Shown here: positions 61,718 through 64,000 of the stretch, piece by piece
Layout: each line of letters starts with the position of its first letter
How positions within the stretch are numbered: position 1 is the first letter of the stretch
Assembly (NCBI GenBank): GCA_963210315.1
Contig: OY723245.1
Location: forward strand, 2,121,910 to 2,185,909
Reading direction: 5' to 3'
Length of the DNA: 64,000 bases
Source: Rhynchopus euleeides
Taxonomy: Eukaryota > Euglenozoa > Diplonemea > Diplonemida > Diplonemidae
Made by a program: the position numbers and the translations under genes
The notes under the pieces: model-generated
Seen by the model: the letters and a program-made list of their open reading frames with translations, nothing else
Database searches by the model: none
Told to the model about the DNA's origin: nothing

Positions 61718-62607
61718 ATGGCAGGAAATTAATTTTTGTAATTTTTTTTTGTACTCTAAGTATGGACTCTTCACAAATTTGTTAGGGAGGCGTTTAAATA
61801 TTCTCATAATTACACGGGATAATTACACGCCCAGTATAATTATTTCTAGGCATTTTCTTAAGGTTTATTTTCTGGCGTGTAAGGAGGATTCTTCATATTC
61901 CTGGATTTCCCGAATTTCCTGGATTTCCCCCGGCCCCTTAGGCGATTTCAGGGCGGACAGGGCGGACATATCCGGACAGGAAATCCGGGTGTCCGGATGT
62001 CCGGGTCCAATTTTGACCCCCCCCCCCCCCCCCCCCCGGACATTTCCCGAATTTCCCGCCCGGACATGTCCGGGCGGACATCCGGACATCCAGAAATGTC
62101 CGCCCCGGACAGGGCGGACATGTCCGGGCGGACATTTTCTGGTGTCCGGATGTCCGGGCGGACATGTCCGGACCCGGAAATTCGGGAAATCCAATTTTGA
62201 CCCCCCCCCCCGGACATGTCCGGCCAGGACCTCAATAGTTTGATTTTTGGTCCAGAAAATAGTTTGAAAATTTTTGAAATCTGCATGGTTATCAACAGAT
62301 CTTACCCCCATTTTTTCCCGAAACCCGTCGAGCATGTCTTCGTCGTCGTAATTTTTTTTCTGTTAAGATCTTAGTGAAAAAAAGCACAAAAATTAAGATC
62401 TTAGTATTTTTTTCGAAGATCTTAGGTAAGATCTTAGTTTTTTTGCAAATATCCTTTCGTATTCTTGCTGGAATACTACAGACACACGGCACATCCCAGT
62501 CAGGAGTGCAGGCTTCGCTGTCCCGTAAACGGAGAGCGTTTGGGGTGCACAAATAGATCACGTCAAACAGTACAGGAGGAGTTGAAAACCCCATTCCTGT
62601 TTCACCA
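61718..62607. repeat. AT-rich region with CGGACATGTCCG and AAGATCTTAG word arrays
   Basis: From 61950 to 62225 the palindrome GGCGGACATGTCCGGGCGG and variants recur about ten times in both orientations, between two AATTTTGACCCCCCCC blocks (62009, 62191). From 62361 to 62450 the palindromic word AAGATCTTAG occurs four times. No gene. These are probably ends of further foldback elements whose limits I could not fix. Confidence 0.6.
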
Positions 62608-62765
62608 ACAGGGTTAGAAACCTCATTTCCCCCCCTTCATTCGCTAAGCAGCCTCACCCAACCCCGGGGTTGAAAACCCCGTCCCATGACTTGGAACATT
62701 TCTGATACATGCAACTGACCGCCCCCCCCCCCCCCACACTCTTCTACTCTTTACCCCCCCCCCCA

Positions 62766-62789
62766 CACACACACACACACACACACACC
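62766..62789. repeat. (AC)n microsatellite
   Basis: An uninterrupted AC dinucleotide run of about 12 units, next to C runs, in the 3' flank of the hAT gene. Confidence 0.85.
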
Positions 62790-62836
62790 CATCCCCGGAG
62801 TTGAAAACCCCAGGACTGAGGACGTTTCTGAGATCA

Positions 62837-63994
62837 TCACGACAGGTCAACTTCCTGGCAACCACCGTTGTTCCTCACCTTGGGGAAGGAATGCCTGAGA
62901 TGGCTCTGTGGGTATCTGACCGCCAGGTCCTGGTTGCAGTGATGAAACACGATACTTGCCATCACGTCAGGCTTTGCGGCGCTGCGGTTGGCAGGAAGAG
63001 CATCTTTCCCTACGCTGAACACCGAGTCGCAGCCGGTGGTAGCTGCAGGCACCGCCAGCAGGTCCAGGGAAAGGCACCGGAGCCCCTCGCCAGCAGACGT
63101 GTACTTCTCCCAGAAGCCGACAGCTGAGGCCTTGTCCTTGCCGGTGGGTTTGCCTTTCGCGAATTTTCCGAGTCCAGCCAGGTATGTGCTCCATGCCTCC
63201 ACGGTGACAACAGCTGAGAACTGAGGGAGGGCAAGTTGCAGCTGCTCAAAAGGAAGGAGGGTTTTGCATGTCTGCATCAGCAGGGCCTGCTGTGGGCACA
63301 AATGCCGCACGCCACGCCAGAACCAGTACCCGCTCTCTCCTTTATTTCCCCACCAGAGGCGCTTGAGTGACTCGCTCAGCAGGACAGCCACCGGTGAAGC
63401 ACTCTCGGAGAGGTCGGGGTGGGTGTTGACTCTCTGGAGGTAGGCCTCTTCGGCCTCACCCCTGGCTATCCCGCCGGCCTCGTCGAGGTCGTGGATGCAG
63501 TCCTCTATGTCCCCCCAAACCTGGTGCGCATGCGGCTCGGCAGAGGGGTCGGAGTACTTTCGAAAGACGCGCAGCAGGGGTGCCGTGTTGTCACACATCA
63601 TCTTGAGGTCGGCGTGGAGGGTGGCAGTGCTGTAGCGGTCCAGCAGGCTTCGCAGAACATTTAAGCTGCTGCATGGCTTCTGCGTGTTCTTGAGCTCCAA
63701 AGCCGCGAAGCTGTGGAGGGCCGCCAGCCTGTCACGGCAGTGCAGGTAGCACTTCAGGCTCGCTTCGTACCGCGTGTCGCTGAGCAGGGGGCATCTGACA
63801 CAGGGGGGTGCGCTCTCGGGGATCTTCTCCTGTAGCTCAGCGAGCTTACCCCGTGCGGCGGCGAGCAACCCGTCGAAGTCCGCTGCCTCTGTGAGGGCCG
63901 CCAGCCCCGGGGGGACCTCGCTGCGGTAGACAGCAAACAGCGCCTCCTTCTCCCGCGGCTTCGCGACGGCAGCCATCCCGCTCATCCGCTCCAC
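62837..63994 (-). CDS. hAT-family transposase, C-terminal 385 aa (partial)
   Basis: The frame is open to the window edge, so the N-terminal BED finger and the first catalytic residues lie outside. The visible part is helical. Residues 292-354 form the hAT dimerisation domain: AVGFWEKYT, then LRCLSLDLLAVPAATTGCDS, VFSVGKDALPANR and VMASIVFHHCN, matching the FW...LA...L.IPATSA.SER.FS...R..L....V...F...N pattern of the family. GYWFWRGVRHLCPQQALLM at about 222-240 is shared with the decayed copy at 44500-45246. No stop or frameshift in the visible part. The protein would catalyse excision and insertion with 8-bp duplications, such as that around 199-1172; whether it mobilises that element is unknown. 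Confidence 0.85.
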   Translation of the reverse strand: MERMSGMAAVAKPREKEALFAVYRSEVPPGLAALTEAADFDGLLAAARGKLAELQEKIPESAPPCVRCPLLSDTRYEASLKCYLHCRDRLAALHSFAALELKNTQKPCSSLNVLRSLLDRYSTATLHADLKMMCDNTAPLLRVFRKYSDPSAEPHAHQVWGDIEDCIHDLDEAGGIARGEAEEAYLQRVNTHPDLSESASPVAVLLSESLKRLWWGNKGESGYWFWRGVRHLCPQQALLMQTCKTLLPFEQLQLALPQFSAVVTVEAWSTYLAGLGKFAKGKPTGKDKASAVGFWEKYTSAGEGLRCLSLDLLAVPAATTGCDSVFSVGKDALPANRSAAKPDVMASIVFHHCNQDLAVRYPQSHLRHSFPKVRNNGGCQEVDLS

Positions 63995-64000
63995 CAGTTC

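Larger units (their letters stand above)
62608..64000 (-). mobile_element. Autonomous hAT-type element, 3' part, running out of the window
   Basis: Contains the hAT transposase gene at 62837-63994. Beyond its stop codon the word GTTGAAAACCCC recurs (about 62580, 62669, 62800), as expected for hAT subterminal repeats. A CAGGGTTAGAAACC stretch at 62608 is a possible terminal repeat. The other end lies outside the window, so neither end nor target duplication is proven. Confidence 0.55.

Noticed and set aside
62361..62450. AAGATCTTAG array as an origin or transcription-factor cluster
   Set aside because: Only four copies, AT-rich context and no neighbouring gene. It more likely belongs to another foldback end.

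Overview
The window looks like a transposon-dense stretch of nuclear DNA from a unicellular eukaryote, most likely an alga or another protist. The evidence is spliceosomal GT-AG introns, a multidomain type I membrane protein, a membrane-bound cyclase-like protein, divergent histone-like ORFs, LINE and R2-type retrotransposons, hAT elements and TTAGGG-like repeats. I cannot fix the species. Chromerid-, dinoflagellate- or haptophyte-like genomes fit the mixture of GC-rich genes and AT-rich foldback DNA, but this is a guess.

Layout. 1-1198: the 3' tail of an R2-type retrotransposon split by a 974-bp non-autonomous hAT element with a perfect 8-bp target duplication. 1199-7264: MITEs and foldback elements, including a TIR element (3997-7264) that carries its own ORF and was itself hit by a CACGGTGG-ended foldback element and four smaller MITEs. 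7376-15100: a gene island with an H2B-like ORF and a 1917-aa putative surface receptor. 15485-19385: an inverted-repeat element whose gene is interrupted by a hAT-like element. 19471-34400: a nested stack (L contains O; O contains element D with two ORFs, and a full-length retrotransposon on the minus strand). 34395-37440: another nested stack. 38543-41283: a two-exon cyclase-like receptor. 43388-48566: a triple nest with a decayed hAT transposase. 48600-58455: inverted-repeat DNA enclosing a 4-kb foldback made of telomere-like repeats. 58460-61717: the 5' half of a LINE (ORF1 plus endonuclease). 62608-64000: the 3' part of a hAT transposase gene.

The most unusual gene is the 2524-codon retrotransposon ORF at 24549-32123. 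It joins an R2-type reverse transcriptase and restriction-like endonuclease to two separate OTU-type cysteine protease domains, a FYVE-like zinc cluster, and an N-terminal signal-like, multi-hydrophobic-segment region. A second theme is that many unrelated-looking TIR elements have ends built from arrays of self-complementary words, a different word in each family, and that they insert into one another in an order that can be read from their target duplications (TA, TT, TC, AG, TATAAT, 8-bp).
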